64,000 nucleotides of DNA from Carex sylvatica. Its lineage: Eukaryota > Streptophyta > Magnoliopsida > Poales > Cyperaceae. Below the pieces are notes generated by a model. It ran no database searches. It saw only the letters and a list, made by a program, of their open reading frames with translations, and had not been told where the DNA came from. Each line of letters starts with the position of its first letter. Position 1 is the first letter of the stretch. The stretch spans positions 92,018 to 156,017 of the forward strand of contig CAXKVR010000096.1 in assembly GCA_964058845.1 (NCBI GenBank). The letters run 5' to 3'. A program made the translations under genes and the position numbers. Below are positions 20,541-34,090 of the stretch, in pieces.

Positions 20541-23500
20541 AACTTTAGTCCTCCATCAACTCTAACCAAACAAAGAATACTTTAAGTTATGATCTAACTT
20601 TAGTCCTGAATCAAACATAAATAATTTAGACCGGTCTAAATTAAAATAATTAATCTAAACCTCCTTAGCTTTAGTCTACAAGAAAACGCCACAATATTAT
20701 GCCTTTTTTTTTTCTTTTTTCTTTTTTTTTTTGAGGGAAAGCCCTTCGGGCTTCGGCATATTTTAGTATTTTACACAAGACCCTCACAATTTGATCTGGT
20801 ATCAAACTGTACGTTACGATTGAAGATATGAACCAAAGTGAAAATTGTTATAACGGGAAGAATTTTACCATAGCGAGAATAGTTAGGAAGGAAGGTTCGT
20901 TGTTTCGAAGTAGATAGTTGAGACTTGAGAGGAACCAGAAGAAATTGAATGGGGCAGGCGAGTGCATCGTGGAAGTATGGAACCTATTAATTGCCATTTG
21001 GTGTCACGTCAGAGTACGATTGTACTTTGATTCAATATTGTTTTCGTTTTGGTTATCTGACATTATTATTATAGAGAAAATTTGCGATGTACTTATTTAA
21101 ATTTTTGAAATAGCCAATATTTCCATAAAATGCCATAATATCTAATATTTTCATGAAAATCTAACATTCTTCTTATATCTCAATTTAATTAGTTTAAAAC
21201 CAGAAGTGACCAATATACTCCTGAATTTTAAGTCGAAGTATCCATTACTTCTAATTATTTGAATAATTTCTTCCTCGTTATTTCAGAGTTCATACTAAAT
21301 GTTTCTTATTGTTTCTCTCAGCTCCAGTTCTCTCGACTCTCATTTGTGTCTCTCTCAGCAAAACTGTTATTTTGTTGGAGATTGCACGAGTAATTCTTAT
21401 TCCTAGTTCTCGTACGTGTCTCAGAAAATTTGAGAAAATTCAAAGTTGAAACTATTGACGTTGAAATTGATTACGACATCCTTATCCTCCTTATGTAATT
21501 TTGATATCGTTAATCAAAGGTCCGATCATACAATTGTCGAAATTAAATTAAGAAATCTATTCAATTTTGCCTATACTTTTTGTTTATTTTTTGGGGAAGG
21601 ATGGAGGAAACAATGGCAGATACAGTAATAGAGATTTTCTTCATGGTAGCTCAAATATCTCAGGTGCTTTCATTACCTACGATAGCTCCGGTATTTCTCT
21701 AGACGCCTCACGATTATGGGTACTGAACTTATTTTATTACTTTACGAACTAATTTTAGGCACTGGTACAATCACATTGATCAGATTCAATTCCACCACTA
21801 TGTAAAAGGGACTGTTAAGTTTGAGTATGACTAGCATATATCAGTAGGATTTGTTCTCATTATTGTACCAGTTGATTTCGTTAATTTTGAATGTGAACCA
21901 GCATGCAATTAATTAGTGAAGCCTCATGTGTGACTATTTGTGTACCAATTTCAAAGGTCCAATTGTATTCTAATTCCGGATAATTATAATAACCTAAGGT
22001 ATTTTCTAATGCTAGATCTAGATTTTTGTCCCTTTTAATTAAACAGATGCTTAAATTCAAGTCAAGCTTGTCAGAGTTAATTTACGATGGAGTTATATAT
22101 GACCATGATTATTAACGATATAAATAGTAATCCAAGTAATTCTGAATTTTGCCTCTAGTCAATTATGTTGTTTTATCTGTTGTCAGATTACATAATTTAC
22201 AATCAAACTAATTAGATAAGAGTATTGTTTAATTTATTCGAGAGTTTTATATTAAGAAAAACCTCCTTCCATTCGAGAAGGAAGGATTCCTATTGATTGC
22301 TGCTGGATTATTAAAATTATAAATTGTTATGGAATTTGAGAGTTTAACTCCCACATTTTTTGTCAATTTATTTTTATATAAATCTTTGTGAGCTTCTTTT
22401 TGAAAAAAAATTATGCATGCATTGAAATGATTGATATTTTTTTTTAAAATAGAACTAATTTTAGTTATTTTAACAGAACAAGCACTATTGATTTGAATTT
22501 GATAAAAAATACCTCCACCGATTATAAGGATCCGTGACCATTTTTTTTTAAAGTTAAGAAACTCACCACTATTCACATGTATTTCTCTCTCTCTCACTCT
22601 CTCCCATCCAACACTCAACTTCCATGAAAATCTGGCCTACAAACTCCACTCTTCAGATTTTTTTGGGTATGTTTTTAACCTCTGTTACTCAAAATTCTGA
22701 CTCCATCCTTGTAAATATTGAAACACACGTATCTAATTTAAGATACATTGTTATCTATTTTTGTAGGAATTTGTGTAAACACATATAAAGATATATGAAA
22801 ACATTTATATTTGCGCAAATATTTAGGAAGATGAAAACCGTTGGAACTGGCCTCTATTTCAACAATAACGTTTCAAGGAGATTGTTCAAATGTTTTTTTT
22901 TTTCCTCTACTATACTTCTATTTTTTTTTAAATAACAAAAGATCAAAATTTTACATGCGAAACTAAAATTATTATATGTAATATACATTATTTTCTCTAT
23001 TTTCACATAAAATCAACTTTTCCAATTTATTTAATTATGAATCAGTAAGTTAAGAAATTAATATTTAGAAATTATCTATCACATTAGTGTAATTTTGCAT
23101 GCTACTGATACTAATTAAAATAAAATAAAAGATCATAATATTTTACATGTGCATAAATAAATAATACATATAATATATATAAAAATTTAATTTTAATATT
23201 TAAGTTATTAAAATTTATAAAATGAAGGCATAATACAAATAAAATTAGAGACATCCATACGCTCCTGTTTCTAAATAGCATGTGCATTTCTTTCCAGTAT
23301 TATGAAAAATTATGTTAACCAGCACAAATTCATAAAAGGCCGAGGTTGCTGCTTTCTCCAGTGCCGTTGTATAAACCGTGACTCTGACATGGGCCGTTAT
23401 TTCAAAAAGGCCCAATATCAGCATATTCTCCAGGCAAAATTCTTCTACCTTAAAATTTAAAGTCTAGGGTTTTTGACCGAGTGGTGATATATATTCGCGG

Positions 23501-24259
23501 AAACAATAGCCAACGGCGCCGCTTTGATGCCGATTCTGGCTTCTCTTTCCTTGCTTTTTTGTTGTACGTTCTTAACTTGTTGTTACCTCTTTTTGTAATT
23601 GTAATTTTATTACGCCTGATATTGCAATCGCTTGCTGGTTACATCAGATGCAGCAAGGGATCTATCGTTAGGCCAAACGAAAAGTCAGAACTCAAAAGTT
23701 CTCTACCTTTAGCTCCGATTTTCCTCGATTTCTTTAGGAAATTTTGGTGACAAGGTAGATACATTCCCAATTTCCCATTCCTTCTTTTGTAACTAATGTT
23801 CGAAATTACACTAAAAAGATTTGAGATTTTCCCATTCCTTGATCAGCTATTTCTGAGGCAAACATTTTGATTTTTTAATTTTCACCAATTGTACTGCGTT
23901 TGTATATTTTGTTCGAGGTTTGTTCGGCTTATGATGATGTCAAGGATAATTGCTTTACCAGAATAATGTTTAAATCACCAAGATCTCCGAGGCAATTTTA
24001 ATTCCAAGCTGTCGTACGCCGATCATCATTAAAATTTCTTTGAAACCTTGGCATATAATTTTCATTAAGTAAAATAAAACTACATCTGAACTATTGTTAA
24101 ATATGCTCACAGAAACTTGCAAAGATTCCAATTTCGCAGGTGATACCATGGAACTAAAAAATATTTTACTTAAATAAAGTCAGTTTCCATCATGCATATT
24201 TTCTTTAAAATGGAATTCTTTTCTTTCTAAAACTATTTAGTAAAAAAGAAACTTAGATA
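20541..24259. other. Gene-free stretch, AT-rich
   Basis: No gene supported. A 15-bp hairpin AAGCCCTTCGGGCTT lies near 20740 after a T-run. An 89-codon hydrophobic frame at 23481-23750 has no recognised family or supporting splice context. Short CT-rich runs occur near 22580. Confidence 0.5.
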
Positions 24260-24268
24260 AAGTCTAGA
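24260..24268. repeat. Left 9-bp target duplication of the 1.65-kb MULE
   Basis: AAGTCTAGA, identical to 25920-25928. Confidence 0.85.
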
Positions 24269-25919
24269 CCGATATTTTTATTTTTATTCATTTTTTAAAA
24301 TATTTTATTTAAAATAACAGGATTTAGAAAATTTTAAAAATATTCAAACTGGCAAACAAATTGAAAGTCCCTAATAAAAATTTGGGACCTTCAAAAAAAT
24401 TGAAAGTTCAGAATTTTTATTCGAAACCTTAAAAAAAATTGAAGGTTTGGAATTTTTTTTTGCATTATAATTAGAGTTTAGTTTCAGCCTAAAGATAAAT
24501 TGGTTATATAAAAATAATAACAAATTTATTGATGAAATATAAATTATTGTTTTACTTTCAAAAAAATTGAAGGTCTGGAATTTCTTTTTGCACTATAAAT
24601 AGAGTATAGTTTCAGCCAAATATTCGTATTCGATTTCCAAAATTGGTTTATTCAGTCGAATATTCGTATTCGGTTGGACTATTCAGCAGATACTAGTCCA
24701 TCAACAGGTAGTACTTCATACCATAATACCGACACCTGACATATAAAATGTCCTCATTTTGCGTTGAAAAAAGTAAACAACATAAAAACCTGAAAATACG
24801 AGAACTCAACAAAATACGCTAATTGCGATAAAAATATACTAAAGTATGCTAATTACGATAAAAATATGTTATTCGGGTCAAATATGATAAAATAAGCAAA
24901 ATTATACTCAAATATGATAAAATACGCTAATTGCGGTAAAAATATGTTAAATTAAGCTAATATGAAAAAAATAAGTTATTTGGATAACATATGCTAAAAC
25001 AAGCAAAACTATACTCAAATATAAGAAAATACGCTAATTATACTAAAAATATCCTAAATTACGCTAATATGAAAAAAAAAATTACCCGTGTAAAATATGC
25101 TAAAACAAGCGAAAATATACTCAAATTGGTTGAAAAAAAATATGTTATTCGGGTCACATTGCAGTAAAAATATACTCAAACAAGCAAAACTATACTCAAA
25201 TTGGCTAAAATACTCTAATTATGGTAAAAATATGCTAATTACGGTTAAATTTTGGACTAAAAAATTCAAAGTAAAGTTAGAACTAACTCTGGTACCTTAA
25301 TTATTACTAATTACAACTAATTTGGTACCTACATTAACACTAATTACCACTAAATTAGGTACCTTAATTAATTAACCCTAATTATAACTAATTAACACTA
25401 ATTACGATAAAATTTTGGCCTAAAAATTAAATTAAAACTAACTTTGGTACCTTAATTATCATTAATTACAAATAATTTTCGTACCTAAATTAACACAATT
25501 AACACTAATTAACACTAACTCATCTAACTAAATATAATTAACACTAATAAAAACTACATTATGCTAATATGGTGCTTACTAACTTAATTGGACTAATCTA
25601 TAACTATTTTTACACTACAAATGTAATTTTAAAAAAATATAGGGGCTTACTTGCAAATATGGAGAAGAGAGGAGAAAAATTTTCGAATTTTCGAATTTGA
25701 GAAAAGAGAGAGTAAATTTGAGAAAATGAAATTGGAGGAGAGAGAAACAGATGGATAACCCTATTTATAAGCTCGGACCTTTAATTTTTTTGAAGGTCCC
25801 GATTTTTTTATTTAGGACCTTCAATTTTTTTGCCAGTTTAGATATTTTTAAAATTTTTTCTAAATCCTGATTATTTTTAATAAAATATTTTTAAAAATAG
25901 ATAAAAATAAAAATGTCGG
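24269..25919. mobile_element. Non-autonomous Mutator-like element, 1651 bp
   Basis: Terminal inverted repeats of roughly 150 bp: the left starts CCGATATTTTTATTTTTAT, the right reversed starts CCGACATTTTTATTTTTAT. Both continue through CAGGATTTAGAAAA, AAACTGGCAAA and GGGACCTTCAAAAAAATT. An exact 9-bp duplication AAGTCTAGA flanks it, as for Mutator-like elements. There is no transposase frame. The interior contains a duplicated block with ATTGAAGGT(T/C)TGGAATTT and a tandem region at 24790-25260. Confidence 0.88.
24790..25260. repeat. Imperfect tandem repeats inside the MULE, about 108 bp
   Basis: The series ACTATACTCAAAT..AAAATACGCTAATT..GGTAAAAATATG recurs, with ACTCAAAT near 24904, 25012 and 25119. 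Units are diverged and carry small deletions. Confidence 0.65.
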
Positions 25920-25928
25920 AAGTCTAGA

Positions 25929-28015
25929 TCATGGTAATTTCTACAATTCTAAAGCTCTGTTTCATTGCATATGGATGTCATTGTTGAAAGAGAGTATATG
26001 CTAGCAGGTATATTTCAAAAATTTCTGTAGCTATCTAGATCAAATCTTACCATAAATAAACAATAAATCACACGCAGTTAATGGATCATGCTACAGTTGC
26101 ACACATGATCTAGTAAAGTGTTATTAGTCATATCTTTTCAATCGAGTGGAGCGTGAAATGGTTTTCTGTGCCTTAGTCTTCCTTGATTAAGTTTTCAAAA
26201 CATGAAAGCTCAAACTTCGCACACTAAGGTATTGTCGAGAACAAGATAAGATCAATGCTAGTTGTTCAGATTCTCGTGCCATTGCGAATTCGAAAGCTAA
26301 CTCATTACTTTAAAGTATTTTGAAATAGATCTTGCATAGCACATCAACACGATCTCACACGCTTCTTAACAAATTTGAATCTCAACTTGAATCAACGAGA
26401 TAAGGAGAAATCAAAATCTAGATCGCACAGATTTAGATCAATCTCAAAAGAGAATGAGAGAGAGAGAGGCGGCAGCCGGCGGGTGTCCAAACCTAGCTTA
26501 AACTCCAAACAACCCCTCTCCATCACATTTAGTTGATCAATCAAAAAACGTGTTGACCAGATTTGATTCGAGTTTGACCCGGTCAATAATTTTAGCTCTT
26601 CACTAAAATGATCATATCTTTTGAATTATAAGTCCAAATCGCGCATGCCACATATCCACGTGCTCGTGTGATAATCCTCTATCTCATGATATCACTAGGT
26701 CAACCAAAATAACAGGATTAAATCATCTTACATAATCAAAACATCATTTGTACAACTGGTTACAAACTACTTACATTATGTCCTCATATCTCTCATAGTG
26801 TTGAACATTATAATAATTTGTATTATTTAATTCGATGTGAATGTTGTTTCCAACATATTTGTACGGTGTCATAAACTTGTATGACATCTCGATCAAGGAA
26901 CCTTATTGGTGTCACCGGCTTGGATCTGTATTGTGTGGGAAATCTGGAACAACCAGTTTCCAGTTGATCAAGGTTAGCGTCTAGCAACACGCATTGACTA
27001 TCTAATTATATAGACGATATGTAGCATGATAGTATCGTAGATCCAATATAGACAATGCATAACACTGCCTGTGTTGTTTCCAATATCTCATGACTATCCA
27101 TCAGATGAATGCCAGACATGATATTTGTCATTCTCGTTGTATCATCAATTATGTTTCTTGACACGTGACCATTATATTATAATACATGATTGCGACTGGA
27201 CAATCATGTTGTGCACATATAATATAATCTCTATCAAGGAGCCCAGAGATATTATAACTTACTCAGCATACACCAGGATGCGCATGAGAGATATTAGTCT
27301 TGCTGAGATATGCGTATTACCCAACGTAAGTAGTGTACATAGAGAAGATGTCTTTTTGGCCCCTTTTTACGGAGAGCATTAGACACCAACTACTGATGTG
27401 CATTATCTAAGCAAGCATACTACAGTCTCAAAAATAATACAATAACACCGTGAACCATCAATGATAAAACACAGGATCCATAGTGATATTCACGTATGGT
27501 CAAATTCGACGACATATAAACATTTATATGCATCTGTGACATTAAACCGGCAGCTAGCCTGAGTTGATCTGTGTTAGCTGGATCAAAGCATTCAATCTTC
27601 ACACTAGCCTCACATGCAATCAGTGTTCCTTGCTGATTATCTTGATCAGGGATACTTTAAAGTTCATCACTTTTATTATTTGATTGCTACATAATCTAAG
27701 CACTTAGATAAATCATAAGCAAGTCATCCATTAGCTTACCATTGAAGTTGAGCCCCTACGACCGAACTACAAGTATCAAATAGTCTCTTTGCTGCAACTT
27801 TAGGTAACAAATTGACTATCATCAATCAATCATATGAACAAAAAATACAAATAATAGTTTGTTATAGAACATGCCTGAAGAATAATTGTTCACGTGATTT
27901 AAAGGCCTAAATATTTGCACGTAAAACCAATAGGATCAATACTATTGCCTAGAAGATCTGCATTTTTGCTACAATTCCCATGCATACTAAATTTTGCATG
28001 TATGAAGCAAGAGCG
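25929..28015. other. Probable decayed Angela-type LTR and flanks
   Basis: No gene. The stretch at about 26650-27420 has wording and layout like the Angela LTR at 2920-4873, for example CTCTATCAAGGAGCCCAG(A/T)GAT followed by an ACTTACTCAGC segment and CCCAACGTAAG. It may be a solo or orphan LTR in minus orientation. Ends and duplication were not found. A small GA run lies at 26452-26470. Confidence 0.4.
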
Positions 28016-30283
28016 ATGTCTCTCTTCCCCACCCAAGAGCACAAGAGGATCACTGCGCAAGCCATTGCTTACCTCAACACCACCTTTTCCAACTCGACCT
28101 ATGCCAAGGTAACAGCTGGCCTTCACAATAACTCCCCAGTCAAACCAGGAGCACAAGAAGTAAATATCCAAGGGATTTTGACAAACACCACTGAATCACC
28201 TAAAGCCTCTGGCAACATTAACACCTTGGAGGAAGGCTGGACAACAGTGCAAAGAAAGAAAAGCAACAAGGACAAGCAAATTGCATCTCTGGGTAAGTCC
28301 AACCACCCTTTACTACTTAAGAAATTATAAGGTCTTAGAGAACAAGGAAAGTGCTTTAAGTGTACTGAGAAGGGCCATCTACAATCGGCCTGTAGGAATT
28401 CAATCAAGTGCTTTAAATGTCATGTCTATGGACACAAATCTGGGAGTTGTAAGTTCAAACAGAGAGTTTCTATAAAAGCATCTACAGCACCAATCACAAT
28501 GCCACACAAAACAGAGAACAAAGACCAACATTTTCAAGCAAATTCAAAAAAAGGAGAGATGGAAAATTGGCAAACAATGCCCATGCATCCCCCATCTAGG
28601 CTTCCGACAGTCCGCCATGAACTGAGAAAGGCGTACGTACTGGCCAGGGAAGACTTTCACCACACGAATGAACTCTTGGAAAGAGCTGCTGTAGTGCACA
28701 TGGGCCCAAATTGCAATGAACTGACCCTTTCGTATCGTCTCGCAACCACCTTGGCCGCACAGCTACACCGTCATCCTCGCGATTTCAAAATTGGAAAATT
28801 AGACCGATCCACTGGTCATTTCCTAGTTGCCTTCCCAACAGTGGACTTGAGGAATCACGCAATGCATGTGGGAGTCTTCACCATTGACCACAATGCACAT
28901 GTTCAACTCGCGGAATGGAAATCGAGTTTAGGCATGACTTACGACCCAATTTCGTACAAAGCACGCCTCATTTTACGTGGTATGCCCTTGAATACTTGGA
29001 ATATTATAGACTTAGACCACTTCCTTGCTGGCACTGGCCATGTGCTCAAACTTGCGCCGGTATTTGTCAACGAAAATTTTGACACAGTACGGGTCTTGAT
29101 CTCCTGCCAAAACCCAGCGAGTATCCCACCGACTCTCTTGTACTCGGGTAATCCTTACTCAACTACTGTATTCATAGAGGTCAAAGGCTGGCTTCACTTT
29201 CCGGTAGGACAAATCCCACCGCCGAGAGGTGACGAATCACGCCTTCAAAGAAACCATGGTAGGCGTGCACCACCAAGTCTGGAACGATTCTCTCCAGATT
29301 CGGATGACTACTCCAGATCGATAGACACATACCATGAAGGGGCAGATTCCACATACTCGAGGCGTACTAGGCCGGTACCAGTAACGACGGTACAGACAAA
29401 CCCAAATCCAGTTCGGATCCTCAAACCTCAACTGGAGGCAACCAAAACCAGCAAAACTGGAGAGCAGAGAAACAAAGGTAAAATGAAAGGGGCAACTCTC
29501 GTTCCCAGAGGTAAAAAGACTGATATGAAATTTACTCAAGTGGTCTCAACAATTTATTTCAAAAGAACTTGGGATGCTGTGTCAATGCATGCACAGTACA
29601 CAACAAGAGGAAAGTCAGACATAGCTATATTGCAGATAACCCTAGATGCGCCACATCATCCTCTCTTCTCAAACACTTGGGCCAACATCTCAGATTTTTG
29701 TTTTGGGCTAGACAACATTGGTTTTCAAAGGAACTCTTCCATTCTAGGTCCAAATAAGAAATCAAGCTTTCACCTATAACCCAAAAAATCAATTGGACCC
29801 GACTCAACTATAGAAGAAATAAGTGCATATTTCCTTGCATTTCTTCATGAAGATGGCCCACTGCCCCAGTTCGAATTAAACAAAACACCCGAAGACCCGT
29901 TTGCCTTCTTGTTTATAGATGGCCCACCACTAGGTTTTGAAAAAGAAACAAAGTTTAAGAACAACATTAGAAGAAGCCCTAGAATTAAGGAAAAAACAAC
30001 ATGCCTTTATGTCTCCTCCGAACAGAGGGCTTGTAAGTTGCTCGGTGCTGACTTCGTCGCTCCACCAAAAAGAAACAACATGAAGAACAATTCGGCACCT
30101 ACTGAACAAAAGTTGGACTACATGCGCAATTTCGATCCTCTGACAAGCTTCCAGGCTGAAGTCGTGGTGGGAACCGCTGGAATAGAATATGAAGAAGATC
30201 TGCATTTCAAGATCGTAGAGATGAAGAATGCGGAGACACCGCTTGTTGGGCCGCTTCTTGAGCCATCCTCGGCAGAGGTTTGA
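28016..30283 (+). pseudogene. LINE ORF1, RNA-binding protein with two CCHC knuckles
   Basis: Candidate start MSLFPTQEHKR at 28016. After a stop near 28328 the frame reads CFKCTEKGHLQSAC and CFKCHVYGHKSGSC, two perfect CX2CX4HX4C knuckles. The main block (28499-29779) has a DUF4283-like middle (RLILRGMPLNTWNIIDLDHFL, VRVLISCQNP) and a Ser/Arg-rich linker. After another stop, further frame wording (FLFIDGPPLGFEKE, RRSPRIKEK) runs to 30283. ORF1 of LINEs binds its own RNA. The knuckle-after-N-terminus order is unlike the more common DUF4283-then-knuckle order in plant LINEs. At least two in-frame stops break it. Confidence 0.7.
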
Positions 30284-30489
30284 AGAATCTAAAGTAATAA
30301 TCAAGGCCAGTAGTGTAATTTTGTTTTTTTAATGAATATGCAATTTATATTTTTTAATTTGGGAAAGAAGGATGATTTGGATAGGTTAGCAGCAGGATGG
30401 AGTTTTTATTCTTTTTCGAACCAGTCGGCCTTGAGCTAGATGTATTAGTACACTTGTTTTCAAGAAAAAATTGGTGTTCTAGTTTCAAG

Positions 30490-32700
30490 ATGAATCACAA
30501 CAAAAATCTAAAATTTCTCTCTTGGAACGTGAGGGGACTAAATGTTAGAAACAAACGAATAGCGGTGAGACAATCTCTACTGATTGAAAAACCTGATTTG
30601 GTTTGCATCCAAGAAACCAAACTAGAAAATCTAAACAACATAATGACTAAAGAAATTTATGGAAATCGATTAGCACAAGTTGAGACATTACCAGTACAAG
30701 GAACTAAAGGAGGTATTATAGTGGCATGGGATCCATCAAAGTCCGTATTAATCAACACAAATATCAAGAGATATAGTGTCAGTGTGCTACTTTCGCACAA
30801 AGAAGATGGGCAAAAATTCTGGTTTTCCGGAATCTACAGGCCATCTACAGCAAGAGGCAGACCAGAATTCAAAGAAGAATTAATCGAAATTAAGCCTACG
30901 GATGGCACTCGGCTTTTAGGAGGGGATTTCAACTTCACACTAGCACTAAAAGATCGAACAAGTAACTCAACAGCAGAATGGTGAACAACAAGAGAATTCA
31001 CAGCACTAATATCCACATTAGGACTAACTAACACACCTCTAAATGGCTGCCGTTTCACTTGGTCAAGTGAGAGAGAGCTGCCTCACATGGATTGACTAGA
31101 CCGTTTTCTAGCTTCAGATGATTGGAACCTGAATTTTCCCAATTCAACACAAATAGCTCTTCCAAACACCTCATCGGACCATCGCCATATCATCTACACA
31201 GCAAAGACAAGGTACAAAAAATCAAGATTTTTTAGATTCGAAAATTGTTGGCTGCGATACCCTCAATTTCAAGAAATGGTAATACAAAAATGGCAAGAAC
31301 TAGGAATAGCAACAACACCGCAACAACTACACACCAAACTGCAGAAAACCCAAAAGAAAATAAAAGAATGGGCATGGTCTAAAATAACCAAAATCAAGAG
31401 CCAAATTGCCACATGTAGAGAGTTCTTAGGGTGGATTGATTTAGTCAAAGAAAGAAGACTTACAACACCACTAGAAAGATTCATAGCAGCCAAGATAAAG
31501 AAAAAATTCACAGAGTTATCCGTGCTAGAAGAAGATATCTGGAGACAAAGGGCACGCACAAAATGGGAACTTCAAGGGGACAGAGGCACGCGATTTTTTC
31601 ATGCCATGGCATCTGCGGCAAAAAAGACAAATACAATAGTACAAATTGAACATTAAGGAGTGACCTGCAACGAAGAACGAGTCAAAGCACAAGCTTTCTT
31701 CCAATTTTATGTGAACCTCATAGGTCAGCAATCACCAGAAGTACCCCTAATTCATTGGAAAAATATGTACAACAACCAAGTCAATCAAAGAGACTTGCAA
31801 ATTTTGGAAAGAGAAATCACAACACATGAGATCATTCAAACCGTCAAGCAATTGCCCAAAAATAAGAGCCTCGGCCCGGATGGCTACTCAGGTGAATTTT
31901 ACATACAATTCATAGACACACTGGCTCCAAACCTTTCTAGAGTGTTCCATCATGCAACAAGACAAGGCATATCACTCGAACCACTAAATTCGTCATATAT
32001 AGTACTATTGCCAAAGAAAGAAACACCGGCAACTGTTCAGGATTACAGACCCATCAGTTTGTTGCACGGAGTGCAAAAGATTCTATCAAAGATACTAACG
32101 AACAGGTTACAACAAGAACTACCTAACCTGTTACACATAGCACAAACGGGCTTCATGAAGAACAGACACATCTGCGAAAGCTTCATATATGCACAACACG
32201 TCCTCTATGCAGCCAAAAAGGAAAAAATACCGATAGCTCTATTTAAAGCAGACTTCACAAAAGCTTTTGATATGGTTAGTTGGGAGTTCATCATGAAAAG
32301 TCATGAAGGCTTAAGGATTTTCATCGAAATGGCTATCCTAGATTCAACATTGCATCTTAACAGGAACTTCACAGATCATGATCAACGGTTTACTGGGAAA
32401 GAAAATTATCCTGAAGTGAGGCGTTCGGCAAGGAGACCCTTTATCCCCACTCCTATTCATACTGACAATTGATTTCCTTGCCAGATATGTGCAAAAATTG
32501 ACAAACACGGGAGCACTGATGATACCATTCACACAAATGACCCCATGCTTATTGTATGCTGATGATGCAATGTTTTTTGTGAAACCAGAAATTCAGCAAA
32601 TTCAAGTGCTACAAATCATCCTCACAGTGTTCAAATAGATCTCAGGGCTATCAGTCAATCTGACCAAGCCGCAACTTGTGATGAACCTATTCATGAAAAC
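30490..32700 (+). pseudogene. LINE ORF2, endonuclease and reverse transcriptase
   Basis: Start MNHNKNLKFLSWNVRGLN. The APE endonuclease shows SWNVRGLN, QETK, GIYRP, GGDFNF and SDHRHI, so its metal and catalytic residues are visible. Reverse transcriptase shows KSLGPDGYSGEFY, DYRPISLLHG, FKADFTKAFDMVSW, then after a frameshift near 32300-32400 GVRQGDPLSPLLFIL, and finally LLYADDAMFF. Stops occur at about 30981, 31096, 31654 and 32637. RNase H and the 3' end are absent. Function in life: nicking of target DNA and target-primed reverse transcription. Confidence 0.88.
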
Positions 32701-32818
32701 CTAGCCCTGCCTTTTCAATCCTACCTATTAGCTTTAGGTACTGCAGCAGCGACTGCGCTGCTTGTGTTTGCTGATTCTAATTGTTAATTTTTGTTTCGTT
32801 AATTATTAAATAACATAG

Positions 32819-32929
<111 letters not shown>

Positions 32930-33216
32930 TAATTTATTCTACAAATCCGCAAATGAAATTACAAAGGTATCGAAATTATAAAGTTCGGCACCTCCCGCAA
33001 GATTTTTTCACGACATTTAAAGGTAACATTTATTTCATTTTAGATTAATTTATTTTTGTAGAGTACATTTAGTTTATGCTAGATTTATTGAATATTAAGT
33101 AATTAGATTTGTTAGATTTGTTAAATTTATTAAGTAATTAGATTTGTTAGATTTATTTATGTTAGATTTGTTAGATTTATTGAATATGTTAGATTTATTT
33201 AGTTTATGTTAGATTT

Positions 33217-34090
33217 GAATATGTGAAGTAATTATATTTGTTTTGAATATGTTAGATTTTATTTTTCAAATTGTTAGATTTATTTTTAATATATGAATAA
33301 AATAGGTTAGTTTTATTTTTTTTGAATATGTGAAGTAATTAGATTTGTTTTGAATAGGTTAGATTTATTTTCCAAAATTCGGATTTATTTTTAATATGTG
33401 AAAAAAATTGGTTAGTTTTATAGATTTGAATATGTGAAGTAATTAGATTTGTTTTGAATAGGTTAGATTTATTTTTCAAAATTCGGATTTTTTTTTAATA
33501 GGTTAAAAAAATTGGTTAGTTTTATACATTTGAATATGTGAAGTAATTAGATTTGTTTTGAATAGGTTAGATTTATTTTTTAAAATTCGGATTTTTATTT
33601 TTAATAGGTTAAAAAAATTGGTTAGTTTTATAGATTTGAATAAGTGAAGTAATTATATTTGTTTTGAATATGTTAGATTTTATTTTTCGAATTGTTAGAT
33701 TTATTTTTAATATGTGAAAAAAATTGGTTAGTTTTATTTTTTTGAATATGTGAAGTAATTAGATTTGCTTTGAATAGGTTAGATTTATTTTTCAAAATTC
33801 GGATTTATTTTTAATATGTGAAAAAATAGGTTAGTTTTATTTTTTTGAATATGTGAAGTAATTATATTTGTTTTGAATATGTTAGATTTTATTTTTCAAA
33901 TTGTTAGATTTATTTTTAATATGTGAAAAAAAATTGGTTAGTTTTATTTTTTTTGAATATGTGAAGTAATTAGATTTGTTTTGAATAGGTTAGATTTATT
34001 TTTCAAAATTCGGATTTATTTTTAATATGTGAAAAAAATAGGTTAGTTTTATTTTTTTGAATATGTGAAGTAATTATATTTATTTTGAAA
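33217..34090. repeat. 105-bp minisatellite, about nine units of two subtypes
   Basis: Units begin with GAATATGTGAAGTAATTA at 33217, 33324, 33428, 33532, 33638 (one change), 33744, 33847, 33955 and 34059; spacing is 103-108. One subtype has ATTATATTTGTTTTGAATATG and lacks CGG, the other has ATTAGATTTG..GAATAGG and AAAATTCGG. Their order is A B B B A B A B A. Confidence 0.92.

Larger units (their letters stand above)
28016..32700 (+). mobile_element. L1-type LINE, broken and 3'-truncated
   Basis: Two-ORF non-LTR retrotransposon: ORF1 with paired zinc knuckles and ORF2 with APE endonuclease and reverse transcriptase. No LTRs. It stops within the region after the YADD box; the 3' part and poly(A) are not seen, and ARF pseudogene exons begin at 32819. 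Several stops look like C-to-T changes (CGA to TGA, CAG to TAG), as expected from decay of methylated DNA. Confidence 0.88.

Noticed and set aside
20739..20753. Bacterial-type terminator hairpin (UUCG loop)
   Set aside because: Nuclear plant DNA; the T-run precedes and does not follow the hairpin on the plus strand, and no gene is attached.
23481..23750. Small membrane protein
   Set aside because: A hydrophobic open frame of 89 codons without a recognisable family, start context or neighbouring exon support.
33217..34090. CRISPR-like array
   Set aside because: Repeats abut directly without unique spacers and the genome is a plant's; it is a minisatellite.
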